The notes: generated by a model from the letters alone, not told the origin. 64,000 bases of DNA from Nesterenkonia sedimenti (GCF_012641515.1 NZ_JABAHY010000006.1:1-64000); one strand, 5' to 3'. Counted from the stretch's first letter, positions 33,631-42,599 are shown. Numbers and translations: made by a program.

Positions 33631-35309
33631 CACTCGAATATGTCGATGCCGGCGAGGCCATCAACCACGGTGCCCTCAGCAATGTCTCCGGCACAGCCCC
33701 GAAAACCAGCAATGTCGACTACGAACGGCTGCTCACCGCCCGGGACGAACCGAATAACTGGATGACCTACTTCGGTGCCTATGACGGCCAGCGCTACAGC
33801 CTGCTGGACCAGATCAACACCGAAAACGTCAAGAAACTAGGCCCCGCGTGGATCTTCCAGGCCGGCATGTCAGGCCAGATCGCCGGTGCCTCCACCTATG
33901 CCTTCGAGGCCTGCCCCCTGGTGGTCGACGGCGTCATGTACGTCACCGGCTGGGACGGCTGGTTCTGGTGTCTCAACGCCGAGACCGGTGAAGAGCTCTG
34001 GCGGTATAAACACGCCGTACCCTTCGATGTCTCCCTCTGCTGCGGAAACGTCAACCGCGGCTGCGCGGTGGCCAATGGCCGGGTCTACTTCGTAACCCCC
34101 AACGCCCAGCTGGTCTGCCTCGATGCCACCAATGGCGAGAAGATCTTCCAGCGCACCATCGGCGATGTCCGAGCAGGCGAAAGCGCCTCCCTGGCACCGA
34201 CGGTGGTCAAAGACACCCTGATCACCGGCAGTGCCGGTGGAGAGTTCGGCGTCCGCGGACATGTCGACTGCTGGGACCTCGAAACCGGCGAACAGCGCTG
34301 GCGGACCTATATGGTCCCCAAGCCCGGTGAACCAGGCTCCGAGACCTGGCCCGATGATGGGGAAGCCTGGGCCCGCGGCGGCGGTAACCACTGGTGCACC
34401 GGAACCTATGACCCCGAGCTGAACCTCTACTACGCAGGAACCGGTAACCCCGCACCAGATTTCGACGGCGAAGTCCGCGAAGGCGACAACCTCTACACCG
34501 ACAGTGTGGTCGCCCTCGATGTCGATACCGGCGAGATCAAATGGCACTACCAGTTCACCCCACATGACCTCTGGGACTACGACTCCACCATGGAGATGAC
34601 CCTCTTCGAACGCGACGGCAAGAAACTGCTGGGCCACTTCGATAAGAACGGGTACTTCTTCGTCCTGGACCGCACCAATGGGGAACTGCAGCATGTCACC
34701 CCCTTCGTCGACCGCATCGACTGGGGCGTGATCTCCCGCGACGGCAAGGTCACCCCCAGGAAATACCCGGAGAAGGAGGGCGATCCCGTCCACTTCTACC
34801 CCGGCCCAGCTGGGGCGAAGGAATGGACCCATGCGGCCTACCACCCAGAACACGACCTCTTCTACGTCCCGGTAGCGGATGTGGGAGCCACGGCCACCCG
34901 CCGTCGTCGTGAATTCCGGGAAGGAATGCCCTACTGGGGAGCAGCCGTGCAGGTCGATATCGACGATATGGCCGGTTCGGTCAGCGCCTTCGACTCCCAT
35001 GGAGAGGAGAAATGGCGCCACCGGCTGGACTACCCCATGGCGGCCTCAATATTGACCACCGCCGGCAATCTGGTCTTCGCCGGCACCCCGACCGGGGAGT
35101 ATCTGGCCCTACATGCCGAGACGGGCGAGAAGCTGTGGGAATTCCAATGTGGCAGCGGGCACCACAGCAGCCCCTCAACCTACTCGGTCAACGGCAAACA
35201 ATACATCGTGGTGCCGGTGGGCTGGGGTGGATGGCTCGAGGGCATCATCCCCGGGATGCTCGGAGCCGGCCATGGCAGTGCGTTGATCGCCTTCGCCCTG
35301 CCGGACTAA
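33627..35309 (+). CDS. PQQ-dependent alcohol dehydrogenase, signal-less
   Basis: A 560-residue eight-bladed quinoprotein propeller. It has the adjacent cysteines Cys138-Cys139 (disulfide ring by PQQ) in the LCCGNVNRG motif, metal ligands Glu185 and Asn274, and catalytic Asp317 in WDYD. Asp319, two residues on, is the extra ligand of lanthanide-type enzymes. Trp-rich docking repeats recur (WDG, GEELWRY, GEIKWHY). It oxidises an alcohol or aldehyde, passing electrons to PQQ. AAGGAGG precedes the ATG, yet no Sec or Tat signal is present, unlike the usual exported enzymes. No haem c domain. The ATGA overlap couples it to the cupredoxin-like protein. Confidence 0.9.
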   Translation: MTLEYVDAGEAINHGALSNVSGTAPKTSNVDYERLLTARDEPNNWMTYFGAYDGQRYSLLDQINTENVKKLGPAWIFQAGMSGQIAGASTYAFEACPLVVDGVMYVTGWDGWFWCLNAETGEELWRYKHAVPFDVSLCCGNVNRGCAVANGRVYFVTPNAQLVCLDATNGEKIFQRTIGDVRAGESASLAPTVVKDTLITGSAGGEFGVRGHVDCWDLETGEQRWRTYMVPKPGEPGSETWPDDGEAWARGGGNHWCTGTYDPELNLYYAGTGNPAPDFDGEVREGDNLYTDSVVALDVDTGEIKWHYQFTPHDLWDYDSTMEMTLFERDGKKLLGHFDKNGYFFVLDRTNGELQHVTPFVDRIDWGVISRDGKVTPRKYPEKEGDPVHFYPGPAGAKEWTHAAYHPEHDLFYVPVADVGATATRRRREFREGMPYWGAAVQVDIDDMAGSVSAFDSHGEEKWRHRLDYPMAASILTTAGNLVFAGTPTGEYLALHAETGEKLWEFQCGSGHHSSPSTYSVNGKQYIVVPVGWGGWLEGIIPGMLGAGHGSALIAFALPD

Positions 35310-35326
35310 GGAGAAAGGAGAAACAG

Positions 35327-35422
35327 ATGGAGAAGCCTCAGAAGACCTGGGAGACCCCCACTGTCACCGAGGTCCGCGTATCGGCCGAAGTGACCGCCTA
35401 CGTGGCGACCATGGAGGACTGA
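35327..35422 (+). CDS. pqqA: PqqA, PQQ precursor peptide
   Basis: A 31-residue peptide. The conserved Glu21 and Tyr25 (E-VTA-Y) are the two residues that PqqE links to build PQQ. The N-terminus MEKPQKTWETPTV is typical of the leader. AAAGGAGAAA lies just before the ATG, and only 17 bases follow the dehydrogenase stop. A strong hairpin behind it should raise pqqA transcript above the rest of the operon. Confidence 0.92.
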   Translation: MEKPQKTWETPTVTEVRVSAEVTAYVATMED

Positions 35423-35432
35423 TCCCAAAAAG

Positions 35433-35481
35433 CTGAAACGGGGGTGCAGGGGCACTGATGACCTGCGCCCCCGTCTTTCAG
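35433..35481 (+). terminator. Hairpin between pqqA and pqqB
   Basis: CTGAAACGGGGGTGCAGG (35433-35450) pairs with the strand at 35462-35481 around an 11-base loop, giving a GC-rich stem of about 17 pairs with small irregularities. There is no U-run. It fits a partial terminator or RNA-stability element that sets a high pqqA to pqqBCDE ratio. Confidence 0.7.
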
Positions 35482-35518
35482 TCCACTCAACCAACCGCCA
35501 CAGAGGGGAGAACTATCC

Positions 35519-36412
35519 GTGTGGGTACGAGTACTGGGTTCAGCAGCCGGCGGCGGATTCCCTCAGTGGAACTGCGTATGCCCCAGTTGCCGGGCCGTAA
35601 GGACCGGATCCCGACCCGCCACCGCCCGCAGCCAGTCATCTATTGCGGTCAGCCCCGACAGAGAAGCCTGGTACCTGCTCAACGCCTCACCGGATATCCA
35701 ATCCCAGATCGAGTCCTTCGAGGCCCTGCACCCCGATGAAGGCCGAGTGGTCCGGCTCAAAGCTGTACTGCTCACCGACGCCGAACTCGACCACACCCTC
35801 GGGCTGCTGCTGATGCGCGAAGGCCGCGGACTCCAGATCCACGGCACCGAATCCATCCAAGAAACCCTCACCAGCGGCACCGGGGTCCTACGCACCCTCG
35901 AGGCCTACTGCCCGGTGGAGTGGCGACAGGTGATCCCCGGCAATGAAGTACCCCTGGGTGAACACCTCACCTACCGGGCCTTTAACGTCCCCACCCAGAA
36001 GACCATGCGCTTCCCCGGGGCCGAGGAATATGGCCGGGTGATCGGCTACCGGATCACCGACAGCCGCACCGGCAAATCCCTGGTCTACCTCCCCGGGGTC
36101 CAAGAGCTCACTGACGAGCTCATGCTGGAACTGGAAGGGGCAACCGGACTGCTGATCGACGGCACCTGCTGGACCGATGACGAAATGCCCAGTCTCGGCC
36201 TAGCCGCCAAGACCTCCCGGGATATGGGCCATATGCCCATCAGCGGAGAGCACGGCAGCCTTCAGCGGCTGGCCCCACTGCCCATCGAGCACAAGATCTA
36301 CATCCACATCAACAACACCAACCCCATCCTGCTGGAGGACTCCCCGGAACGGGAGGCCCTCACCCGCCACGGCATGAAGGTGGCAGCAGACGGGATGGAA
36401 CTGCAGATCTGA
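35519..36412 (+). CDS. pqqB: PqqB, PQQ biosynthesis oxygenase
   Basis: A 297-residue metallo-beta-lactamase-fold protein with the PqqB hallmark VRVLGSAAGGGFPQWNC followed by the CxCxxC zinc site (residues about 18-23). PqqB hydroxylates the Glu-Tyr derived intermediate. The GTG at 35519 follows GAGGGGAGAA at a good distance. pqqC starts 10 bases after its stop. Confidence 0.95.
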   Translation: MWVRVLGSAAGGGFPQWNCVCPSCRAVRTGSRPATARSQSSIAVSPDREAWYLLNASPDIQSQIESFEALHPDEGRVVRLKAVLLTDAELDHTLGLLLMREGRGLQIHGTESIQETLTSGTGVLRTLEAYCPVEWRQVIPGNEVPLGEHLTYRAFNVPTQKTMRFPGAEEYGRVIGYRITDSRTGKSLVYLPGVQELTDELMLELEGATGLLIDGTCWTDDEMPSLGLAAKTSRDMGHMPISGEHGSLQRLAPLPIEHKIYIHINNTNPILLEDSPEREALTRHGMKVAADGMELQI

Positions 36413-36422
36413 GGAGAGCACT

Positions 36423-37145
36423 ATGACCCTGACCGCACCCACCCCGCAGGACACCCACGGCGTGCTCTCCCCAGACGACCTCGAAGCCGCCCTGCGCGAA
36501 CATGTGCAGAGCTACCACCACCAGCACCCCTTCCACCTGCGGATGAACCGGGGCGAATCCACCCCGGAGGAGATCCGCGGCTGGGTGGCCAACCGCTTCT
36601 ACTACCAGGTCAATATCCCGCGGAAAGACGCCGCGATCCTCAGCAGCTGCCCCCACCCGGAGATCCGCCGCCGCTGGGTGCGCCGCATCACCGACCACGA
36701 CGGCACCCACCCCGGTGAGGGCGGTATCGAAAACTGGATCCGCCTCGGTGAGGCCGTGGGCCTGCACCGGGAGAAGCTGACCGCACATCAGCATCTGCTA
36801 CCCGGGGTCCGCTTCGCCGTCGACGCCTATGTCACCTTCACCCGCACCCGCGGCTGGGTGGAGGCAGTGGCCTCCTCACTGACCGAACTCTTCGCACCGA
36901 ATCTGATGGCCAAACGGCTCGAGGCCTTCGAGTGCCACTACACCTGGATCGACCCCGCCGCCCTGGCCTATTTCCGCGCGAGGATCGACCAGGCGCCCCG
37001 CGATTCCGAACACGGTCTGGAGATCGTTCGCGAATACTGCACCACCGCCGAAAGCCAGGCGGCGGCCATCTCTGCCCTGTCCTTCAAATGCGATGTTCTC
37101 TGGAGTCAGCTCGATGCTATCGACCAGGCCTATGGCCCCCGCTGA
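36423..37145 (+). CDS. pqqC: PqqC, PQQ synthase
   Basis: A 240-residue all-helical oxidase. It carries family motifs such as MNRGESTPEEIRGWVANRFYYQ (motif region near 40-60), RRWVRRITDHDG near 82-93 and the C-terminal helix ALSFKCDVLWSQLDA. PqqC performs the final cofactor-free oxidation and ring closure to PQQ. The length is typical. Its end overlaps the pqqD start by 14 bases. Confidence 0.95.
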   Translation: MTLTAPTPQDTHGVLSPDDLEAALREHVQSYHHQHPFHLRMNRGESTPEEIRGWVANRFYYQVNIPRKDAAILSSCPHPEIRRRWVRRITDHDGTHPGEGGIENWIRLGEAVGLHREKLTAHQHLLPGVRFAVDAYVTFTRTRGWVEAVASSLTELFAPNLMAKRLEAFECHYTWIDPAALAYFRARIDQAPRDSEHGLEIVREYCTTAESQAAAISALSFKCDVLWSQLDAIDQAYGPR

Positions 37146-37419
37146 ATCACTCAACCCCACGGCCAGACCCCGGCTCCGCTCCGGAGTGCGGATGCGCTTC
37201 GACGCCTCCCGCAACCAGCATGTGCTGCTCTCCCCGGAGGCGATCCTGGTGCTCAACCCCACCGGGGCGGAGATCCTCGAACTCTGCGACGGCAGCCGCA
37301 GCATCGCCGAGATCCAGGACCAGCTGGCCCAACAGTACGGAGAGGCCAAAACCGAGGAGATCAACAGTTTCCTGGCAGAACTCATCAACCGACGCGGAAT
37401 CGAGGTAACCGATGACTGA
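37132..37419 (+). CDS. pqqD: PqqD, peptide chaperone
   Basis: 95 residues from the ATG at 37132 (MAPAESLNP). The RiPP recognition element of about 75 residues is clear: RPRLRSGVRMRFDASRNQ, then LLSPEAILVLNPTGAEILELC. PqqD binds PqqA and delivers it to PqqE. A longer in-frame start at 37093 lies inside pqqC and is less likely. It overlaps pqqC by 14 bases and pqqE by 8, so all three are coupled. Confidence 0.93.
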   Translation: MAPAESLNPTARPRLRSGVRMRFDASRNQHVLLSPEAILVLNPTGAEILELCDGSRSIAEIQDQLAQQYGEAKTEEINSFLAELINRRGIEVTDD

Positions 37420-38557
37420 CACCGCCGTCGCCCCGGCAGCCGCCCCCACCGAGCTGGAACAGCCCTTCGGAGTGCTGGCTGAACTGACCTACGCCTGTCC
37501 GCTGCACTGCGGCTACTGCTCCAATCCGGTGGAGATGGAGCGCTACCGCAATGAACTCACCACCGAGGAATGGCAGCGGGTCTTCGCCGAAGCAGCCGAC
37601 CTCGGGGTCCTGCAGCTGCACCTCTCCGGCGGGGAGCCCATGCTGCGCAAGGACATCACCGAACTGGTCGGCACCGCCCATGACCTCGGGATGTACACCA
37701 ACCTCATCACCAGCGGACTCGGATTTAACCGCCGACGAGCCGAGGCGCTGCGCGAGGCCGGACTGGACCACGTCCAACTGAGCATCCAGGCCGATGAGCA
37801 GACCCTCTCCGACAAAATCGCCGGCACCACCTCCTTTGAGCGCAAACAGGAGGTGGCCGAACTGGTCCAGGAACTGGACTGGCCGATGACCCTGAACGTC
37901 GTACTGCACCGGCAGAACATCGACCGCATCGGCGGCATCCTGGAGATGGCCCACCGGATGGGGGCTGACCGTGTGGAACTGGCCAATACCCAGTACTACG
38001 GCTGGGCCGGACTCAACCGCAGCCAGCTGATGCCCACCCGCGAACAGCTGGCCGAGGCCGAAACGGTGGTCCGCGAGGCCAAGGAACGCCTGGGCACCAG
38101 TATGGAGATCATCTACGTGATCCCCGACTACTACAGCAGCTACCCCAAACCCTGTATGGACGGCTGGGCCCGCCGCCAGTTCACCATCATCCCCACCGGT
38201 GAGGCGCTTCCCTGCCCCACCGCCCATGAGGTCATCCGCGGCCACGGCCTGGACCCAGTCACCGTCCGGGAACACTCCCTGCAGTGGATCTGGGAATCCT
38301 CCCCGGTCTTCAACCTCTTCCGCGGAACCGACTGGATGCCCGAACCCTGCTCCAGCTGCCCCCGCAAAGAGATCGACTTCGGCGGCTGCCGCTGCCAGGC
38401 CTTCGCCCTGACCGGCGATGCCGCCCGCACCGATCCGGTCTGCCACCTCTCCCCGGACCACGAACTGGTCACCGGGGCAGTGGAGGCAGCCAATGACCCC
38501 ACCCGGCCCCAACCGGGGGAACTGATCCCACGGCCCAACCCAGGACGGCGATCATGA
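37412..38557 (+). CDS. pqqE: PqqE, radical SAM peptide cyclase
   Basis: A 381-residue radical SAM enzyme. Cys29, Cys33 and Cys36 (CPLHCGYC) hold the catalytic Fe-S cluster, and LSGGEPM binds SAM. A C-terminal SPASM domain carries further cysteines (CSSCPRKEIDFGGCRCQ region). It forms the Glu-Tyr carbon bond in PqqA. It overlaps pqqD at its start and the ChrB-like gene at its stop (ATGA). Confidence 0.95.
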   Translation: MTDTAVAPAAAPTELEQPFGVLAELTYACPLHCGYCSNPVEMERYRNELTTEEWQRVFAEAADLGVLQLHLSGGEPMLRKDITELVGTAHDLGMYTNLITSGLGFNRRRAEALREAGLDHVQLSIQADEQTLSDKIAGTTSFERKQEVAELVQELDWPMTLNVVLHRQNIDRIGGILEMAHRMGADRVELANTQYYGWAGLNRSQLMPTREQLAEAETVVREAKERLGTSMEIIYVIPDYYSSYPKPCMDGWARRQFTIIPTGEALPCPTAHEVIRGHGLDPVTVREHSLQWIWESSPVFNLFRGTDWMPEPCSSCPRKEIDFGGCRCQAFALTGDAARTDPVCHLSPDHELVTGAVEAANDPTRPQPGELIPRPNPGRRS

Positions 38558-39132
38558 CACCACAGGACTCTGCGAAAACCCCCAGCTGGCTGCTGCTGAT
38601 CTACCGGGTCCCCAGCGAACCCTCCCGACTGCGAGCCATGGTCTGGCGAAGACTGAAATCCGCCGGGGCGGTCTACCTCGCCAACTCCGTGGCCGCCCTG
38701 CCCCATTCACCCACCGCCGAGCGGGTGATGCGCAAACTCCGCGCCGAGGTTGAGGATATGGGCGGGTCCGGCCAACTGCTCCATGCCGAAACCCTGGTCG
38801 GGGCAGAGCAGATCGTCGCCTCCTTCAACACCGCCCGGGACGCCGAATACGCCGAACTCCTGGGCCGCTGCGAGGACTTCCACGCAGAACTGGCCAAGGA
38901 GACCCAGGCGCAGAAATTCACCTATGCCGAACTCGAGGAGAACGAGGAGGATCTGGTGAAACTCAGCGCCTGGCTGGACAAAATCGATGAACGCGACACC
39001 CTGGAAGCCGCCCGCGGCGCCGAGGCCCGGCAGGCGGTCCAAGACTGCGTGAGCGCACTGAACGAATTCGCCGAACACGTCTACGCCGCAGAACTGGAGG
39101 GGCATACCGCGCTCTCAACGGGCACCCGCTGA
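38554..39132 (+). CDS. ChrB N-terminal-domain protein
   Basis: 192 residues. The first 60 (SWLLLIYRVPSEPSRLRAMVWRRLKSAGAV region) match the N-terminal domain of ChrB, a chromate-sensing protein. The C-terminal ChrB domain is absent; instead there is a helical, Glu-rich tail likely to form a coiled coil (about 95-185). The start overlaps the pqqE stop (ATGA), so it belongs to the PQQ operon. A role in metal or redox sensing is possible but not shown. Confidence 0.8.
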   Translation: MTPQDSAKTPSWLLLIYRVPSEPSRLRAMVWRRLKSAGAVYLANSVAALPHSPTAERVMRKLRAEVEDMGGSGQLLHAETLVGAEQIVASFNTARDAEYAELLGRCEDFHAELAKETQAQKFTYAELEENEEDLVKLSAWLDKIDERDTLEAARGAEARQAVQDCVSALNEFAEHVYAAELEGHTALSTGTR

Positions 39133-39137
39133 GCACC

Positions 39138-39773
39138 ATGGACTTAGTGGCCCTCCTCTCGAGCCTGGGAACTGTCTTCCTGGTCGAGATGCCCGATGCC
39201 ACCTTCCTGGCCATCCTGGTGCTGGCCACCCGCTACCGGGCACTGCTGGTCTGGATCGGGGCCGCAGCGGCCTTCACCATCCAGACCGGTGTGGCCGTGG
39301 CCCTGGGCACAGTCGCGACCCTGCTGCCGCGGACCCCCATGCTCATCATCGTCGGCTGTCTGTTCATCATCGGGGCGGTGATGCTCTTCCGCGAAGCCCG
39401 AGAACACCAAACCGACGACGACGCCGAAGCCGAGGAATTAGCCGAGGCCGAGCAGAAGGTATCGGCCAAAGCAAAACCAGCCACCGGCGGCAAAGTAATC
39501 GCCATCTCCTTTGTGGTGCTGCTCTTCGCTGAATTCGGCGACCTCTCGCATCTGCTGATCATTTCCCTGGTGGCCCGCTACGAGGCTCCCATCGAGGTCT
39601 TCAGTGGCTCACTGCTGGCCCTGCTGATCGTCGCCGCGCTCGCAGTCACCGCAGGTCAAGCTTTTCTGAAGCTGATCAAAATCCATATCGTCTTCTACCT
39701 CGGAGCCGTCCTCTGCCTCCTGCTGGCCGCCGGAGTCGCCTGGGATGTCCTGACCGATACAGGAGTCATCTAA
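39138..39773 (+). CDS. TMEM165/GDT1-like cation transporter
   Basis: A 211-residue membrane protein with six predicted helices in two repeats and an acidic cytoplasmic loop near 88-112, the layout of the GDT1/UPF0016 family (Mn2+/Ca2+ transport). The two family motifs E-x-G-D-[KR]-[ST] are altered: EMPDAT at 17-22 and EFGDLS at 132-137, both lacking the basic residue. It follows the ChrB-like gene after 5 bases and ends the PQQ operon. It may handle the metal of the PQQ enzyme, an inference. Confidence 0.8.
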   Translation: MDLVALLSSLGTVFLVEMPDATFLAILVLATRYRALLVWIGAAAAFTIQTGVAVALGTVATLLPRTPMLIIVGCLFIIGAVMLFREAREHQTDDDAEAEELAEAEQKVSAKAKPATGGKVIAISFVVLLFAEFGDLSHLLIISLVARYEAPIEVFSGSLLALLIVAALAVTAGQAFLKLIKIHIVFYLGAVLCLLLAAGVAWDVLTDTGVI

Positions 39774-39846
39774 CCGCCGTTATTTCTCATTGGTGACCGT
39801 CGTTGTTGGGTAAATGTGTCGCCATCGTCGTGAATTTATTTGCCTC

Positions 39847-39862
39847 TGTGATGCACTTCACA
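39847..39862 (+). promoter_or_regulatory. Perfect CRP/GlxR-type palindrome
   Basis: TGTGATGCACTTCACA fits TGTGA-N6-TCACA exactly. It lies 62 bases before the start codon of the second ferric-type ABC operon, in the AT-rich 150-base gap after the PQQ operon. A cAMP-dependent regulator of the GlxR type should bind here. Confidence 0.75.
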
Positions 39863-39923
39863 GGCGAGTTAATCGCAATTAGGCTGAAAGTGACCATGCA
39901 GAACTCAACGGTGAGGAGACACA

Positions 39924-40970
39924 GTGGCCAAGGTTGCGGTGGAGAAGAAATGGACACTCAGCAGTGCCTGTGCGGCAATGATCAGCCTGCCGGCCCTGGC
40001 CGCCTGCGGAGCGACTGCCACCCAGGGCGACGACGATGACGCCCTGACGGTTTACTCCGGCCGCAGTGAGGGAAATGTGGAGGAACTCTTCGAACAGTTC
40101 GAGGAGGACACCGGCATCGAACTCGATGTCCGCTACGGCGACAGTGCGGAACTGACCTCCCAGATCCTCGAGGAGGGGGAGGCAACCCCAGCCGATGTGT
40201 ACTTCACCCTGGAGGTCGGCGGTATCAACGCCCTGAACGACCAGGGCTATATCGCCACCCTTCCCGACCACATCCTGGAGATGGTGCCCGAGAGCTTCCA
40301 GGTCCCCGATGGCAGCTGGGTCGGCACCGCCGCCCGGGCCAGGGTCATCGGCTATAACCCCGAGAACATCTCGGTGGATGACCTGCCTGAATCTGCCTAT
40401 GAGCTCACCGAACCCGAATGGGAGGGCAGGCTGGGCATCGCCCCCAGCAACTCCTCATTCCAAGCGTTCCTCAGCGGATTCCGCGCCCTGGAGGGGGATG
40501 AGGCGACCCAGCAGTGGCTCAACGATATTGCTGCCAATGACCCCGAAATCTTCGATAACAACCGGGCGATCATCGAGGGCATCGAACAGGGCGTGGTCGA
40601 CGTCGGACTGGTCAATCACTACTACCACATCCGCCAGATCGAAGAGGATGGTGAAGAAAACGTCGACTGGGACACCCACTATGTCACCGGCGGAGATCCC
40701 ATCGGTATTCCGGTGATCGCCGGAATCTCAGTGCTTGAGGGCAGCCAGATGCAGGAGGAGGCCCATGAGCTGATCGAATTCCTGCTCTCGGAGGAGGCCC
40801 AGCAGTACTTCGCCGATGAGACCCATGAATACCCCGTAGTGGACGGTATCGAATCCCAGCATGACGAACTGGTTCCACTCGGCGAACTCGGCACACCCCC
40901 GGTGGAACTGGCTGAGGTCGCAGATATGGAACGGACCCTGGAAATGCTGCGAGATGCAGGGCTGCTGTGA
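39924..40970 (+). CDS. Ferric-type ABC substrate-binding lipoprotein
   Basis: 348 residues. Signal sequence with lipobox LAAC (Cys28). The mature protein begins LTVYSGRSEGNVEELFEQF and contains VNHYYHIRQ near 231-239, whose paired tyrosines are the usual iron ligands of FbpA/FutA-type proteins. GTG start with TGAGGAG upstream. It is the first gene of a three-gene operon and a paralogue of the protein at 14410, which lacks the NHYY motif. It may bind Fe3+; another hard trivalent metal is conceivable. Confidence 0.88.
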   Translation: MAKVAVEKKWTLSSACAAMISLPALAACGATATQGDDDDALTVYSGRSEGNVEELFEQFEEDTGIELDVRYGDSAELTSQILEEGEATPADVYFTLEVGGINALNDQGYIATLPDHILEMVPESFQVPDGSWVGTAARARVIGYNPENISVDDLPESAYELTEPEWEGRLGIAPSNSSFQAFLSGFRALEGDEATQQWLNDIAANDPEIFDNNRAIIEGIEQGVVDVGLVNHYYHIRQIEEDGEENVDWDTHYVTGGDPIGIPVIAGISVLEGSQMQEEAHELIEFLLSEEAQQYFADETHEYPVVDGIESQHDELVPLGELGTPPVELAEVADMERTLEMLRDAGLL

Positions 40971-40976
40971 TTCGGG

Positions 40977-42599
40977 GTGTTCCAACTAGCTAACCGGGAC
41001 GTCAGAACAGAACGGCGACGCCTGCCCCGATGGGTCAACAGATTCCGGCGGCTCCCGCTGCTGCTGACCGCAGCCGGACTGGCCGTGGCCGCCATCGTCC
41101 TGGTTCCGCTCTACCACCTCATTCTGCGGGCCTTCGAACGCGGACCGGGGTATGTGCTGGAGATGGCCTTCTCCGAACGCAATGCCGAACTGCTCTGGCG
41201 GACCGGGGTGCTGGCGGTGACCGTCACTGCCTCCTGCCTGGTCATCGGGGTGGCCTGCGCCTGGCTGATCACCCGCAGCGATATCCCCTTCCGGCGTACT
41301 CTCGGGGTCCTGTTCACCCTGCCGCTGGCAGTTCCCTCCCTGGTGGCCGGCTCCGCCTGGCTCTCGGTCTGGCCCGGGATCGCCGGCTTCGGCGGTGTCT
41401 TCCTGGTGCTGACCCTGGGCTCCTATCCCTTTGTGATGCTGCCGGTGATGGCCGCCCTGCGCAGCGGAGACATCGCCACCGAGGAGGCCGCCCGCTCCCT
41501 GGGCAAAGGACCGGTGCGCACCTTCTTCCTGGTCACCGTACGCGGGGTTCGCCCGGCTGCCGCCGCCGGTTCTCTGCTGACCATGCTCTATGTGCTCGGT
41601 GACTTCGCTGCGCCCTCGCTGATGCGGTACGAGACCTTCACCATCGGGATCTTCGCCAGCTACCGGGGAGCCTTCGACCGGACACCGGCAGCGATCTTCG
41701 GCTGTGTGCTGGTTCTGGTGGCCGCGATCATCATGATCATGGAACGCCGGGCCCGCGGGAAAGCCGCCCGGTTCGGTCAGATCCGGGTGGGCAAGGGAGT
41801 CAGCAGCCGGCCCCCGGTGGTGCCCCTGGGCAGGGCGAAATGGCCGGCCTTCATCGGGTCACTCGGCCTACTAGGCGGGGCCATCGGGTTCCCGGTCGGC
41901 ATCGTCATCCAGTGGTTCATCTCCGGAAGCTCCCGGGGCTTCGATATGGAGCGGATCGTGGAGACCACGGCCAATACGCTGTGGTTCTCTGCCGGCGGTG
42001 CCCTGCTGGCAGTGGTGATGGCCTTCCCCATTGCAGTTCTGGCCGCCCGGCATGACAGCACCCTGTCGAGGTCCCTGGAGTCAGTCAGCTATCTCGGCCA
42101 CGCACTGCCGGCGATCACCATCGGGCTGGCCTTCGTCTTCGTCGGTATCCGGGTGGTGCCCGGCTGGTATCAGCAGACCCCGCTGTTGGTGCTGGCCTAT
42201 GCAGTGCTCTTCCTGCCCCTGGCGGTGGTGGCCGTCCGGGCCGGGATTGCCGCCGCACCGGCCAGCCTGGAGGAGGTCTCCCGCTCGCTGGGTAAGAACG
42301 GCATCATCACTCACCTGCGGGTGACCATCCCCCTGGCCATCCCGGGGGTGGCAGCCGGGGTGGCACTGGTCTTCCTCTCCGCGGCCAAGGAGCTGCCGGC
42401 GACCCTGCTGCTGCGGCCTACCGGGGCGAACACCCTGACCACGGAGATGTGGACGCTGACCAACCGGATGATGTTCGCCGCCTCGGCACCCTATGCGCTG
42501 CTGCTGTTACTGGTCTCAGCGATCCCCGCACTGGTGATGGGCCTGGCTGTGATCGAGCGGAAGAAGAAACGAGAGGGTAAACAGAAATGGCAGATGTAG
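40977..42599 (+). CDS. Fused two-domain ferric-type ABC permease
   Basis: A 540-residue protein with two permease repeats, each of about six helices and an EAA loop (EEAARSLGKGPVRTFF near 168-183; EEVSRSLGKNGIITHL near 430-445). Same architecture as the permease at 15528. GTG start 6 bases after the binding-protein stop. It overlaps the ATPase gene by 13 bases, so complex formation is coupled to translation. Confidence 0.88.
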   Translation: MFQLANRDVRTERRRLPRWVNRFRRLPLLLTAAGLAVAAIVLVPLYHLILRAFERGPGYVLEMAFSERNAELLWRTGVLAVTVTASCLVIGVACAWLITRSDIPFRRTLGVLFTLPLAVPSLVAGSAWLSVWPGIAGFGGVFLVLTLGSYPFVMLPVMAALRSGDIATEEAARSLGKGPVRTFFLVTVRGVRPAAAAGSLLTMLYVLGDFAAPSLMRYETFTIGIFASYRGAFDRTPAAIFGCVLVLVAAIIMIMERRARGKAARFGQIRVGKGVSSRPPVVPLGRAKWPAFIGSLGLLGGAIGFPVGIVIQWFISGSSRGFDMERIVETTANTLWFSAGGALLAVVMAFPIAVLAARHDSTLSRSLESVSYLGHALPAITIGLAFVFVGIRVVPGWYQQTPLLVLAYAVLFLPLAVVAVRAGIAAAPASLEEVSRSLGKNGIITHLRVTIPLAIPGVAAGVALVFLSAAKELPATLLLRPTGANTLTTEMWTLTNRMMFAASAPYALLLLLVSAIPALVMGLAVIERKKKREGKQKWQM

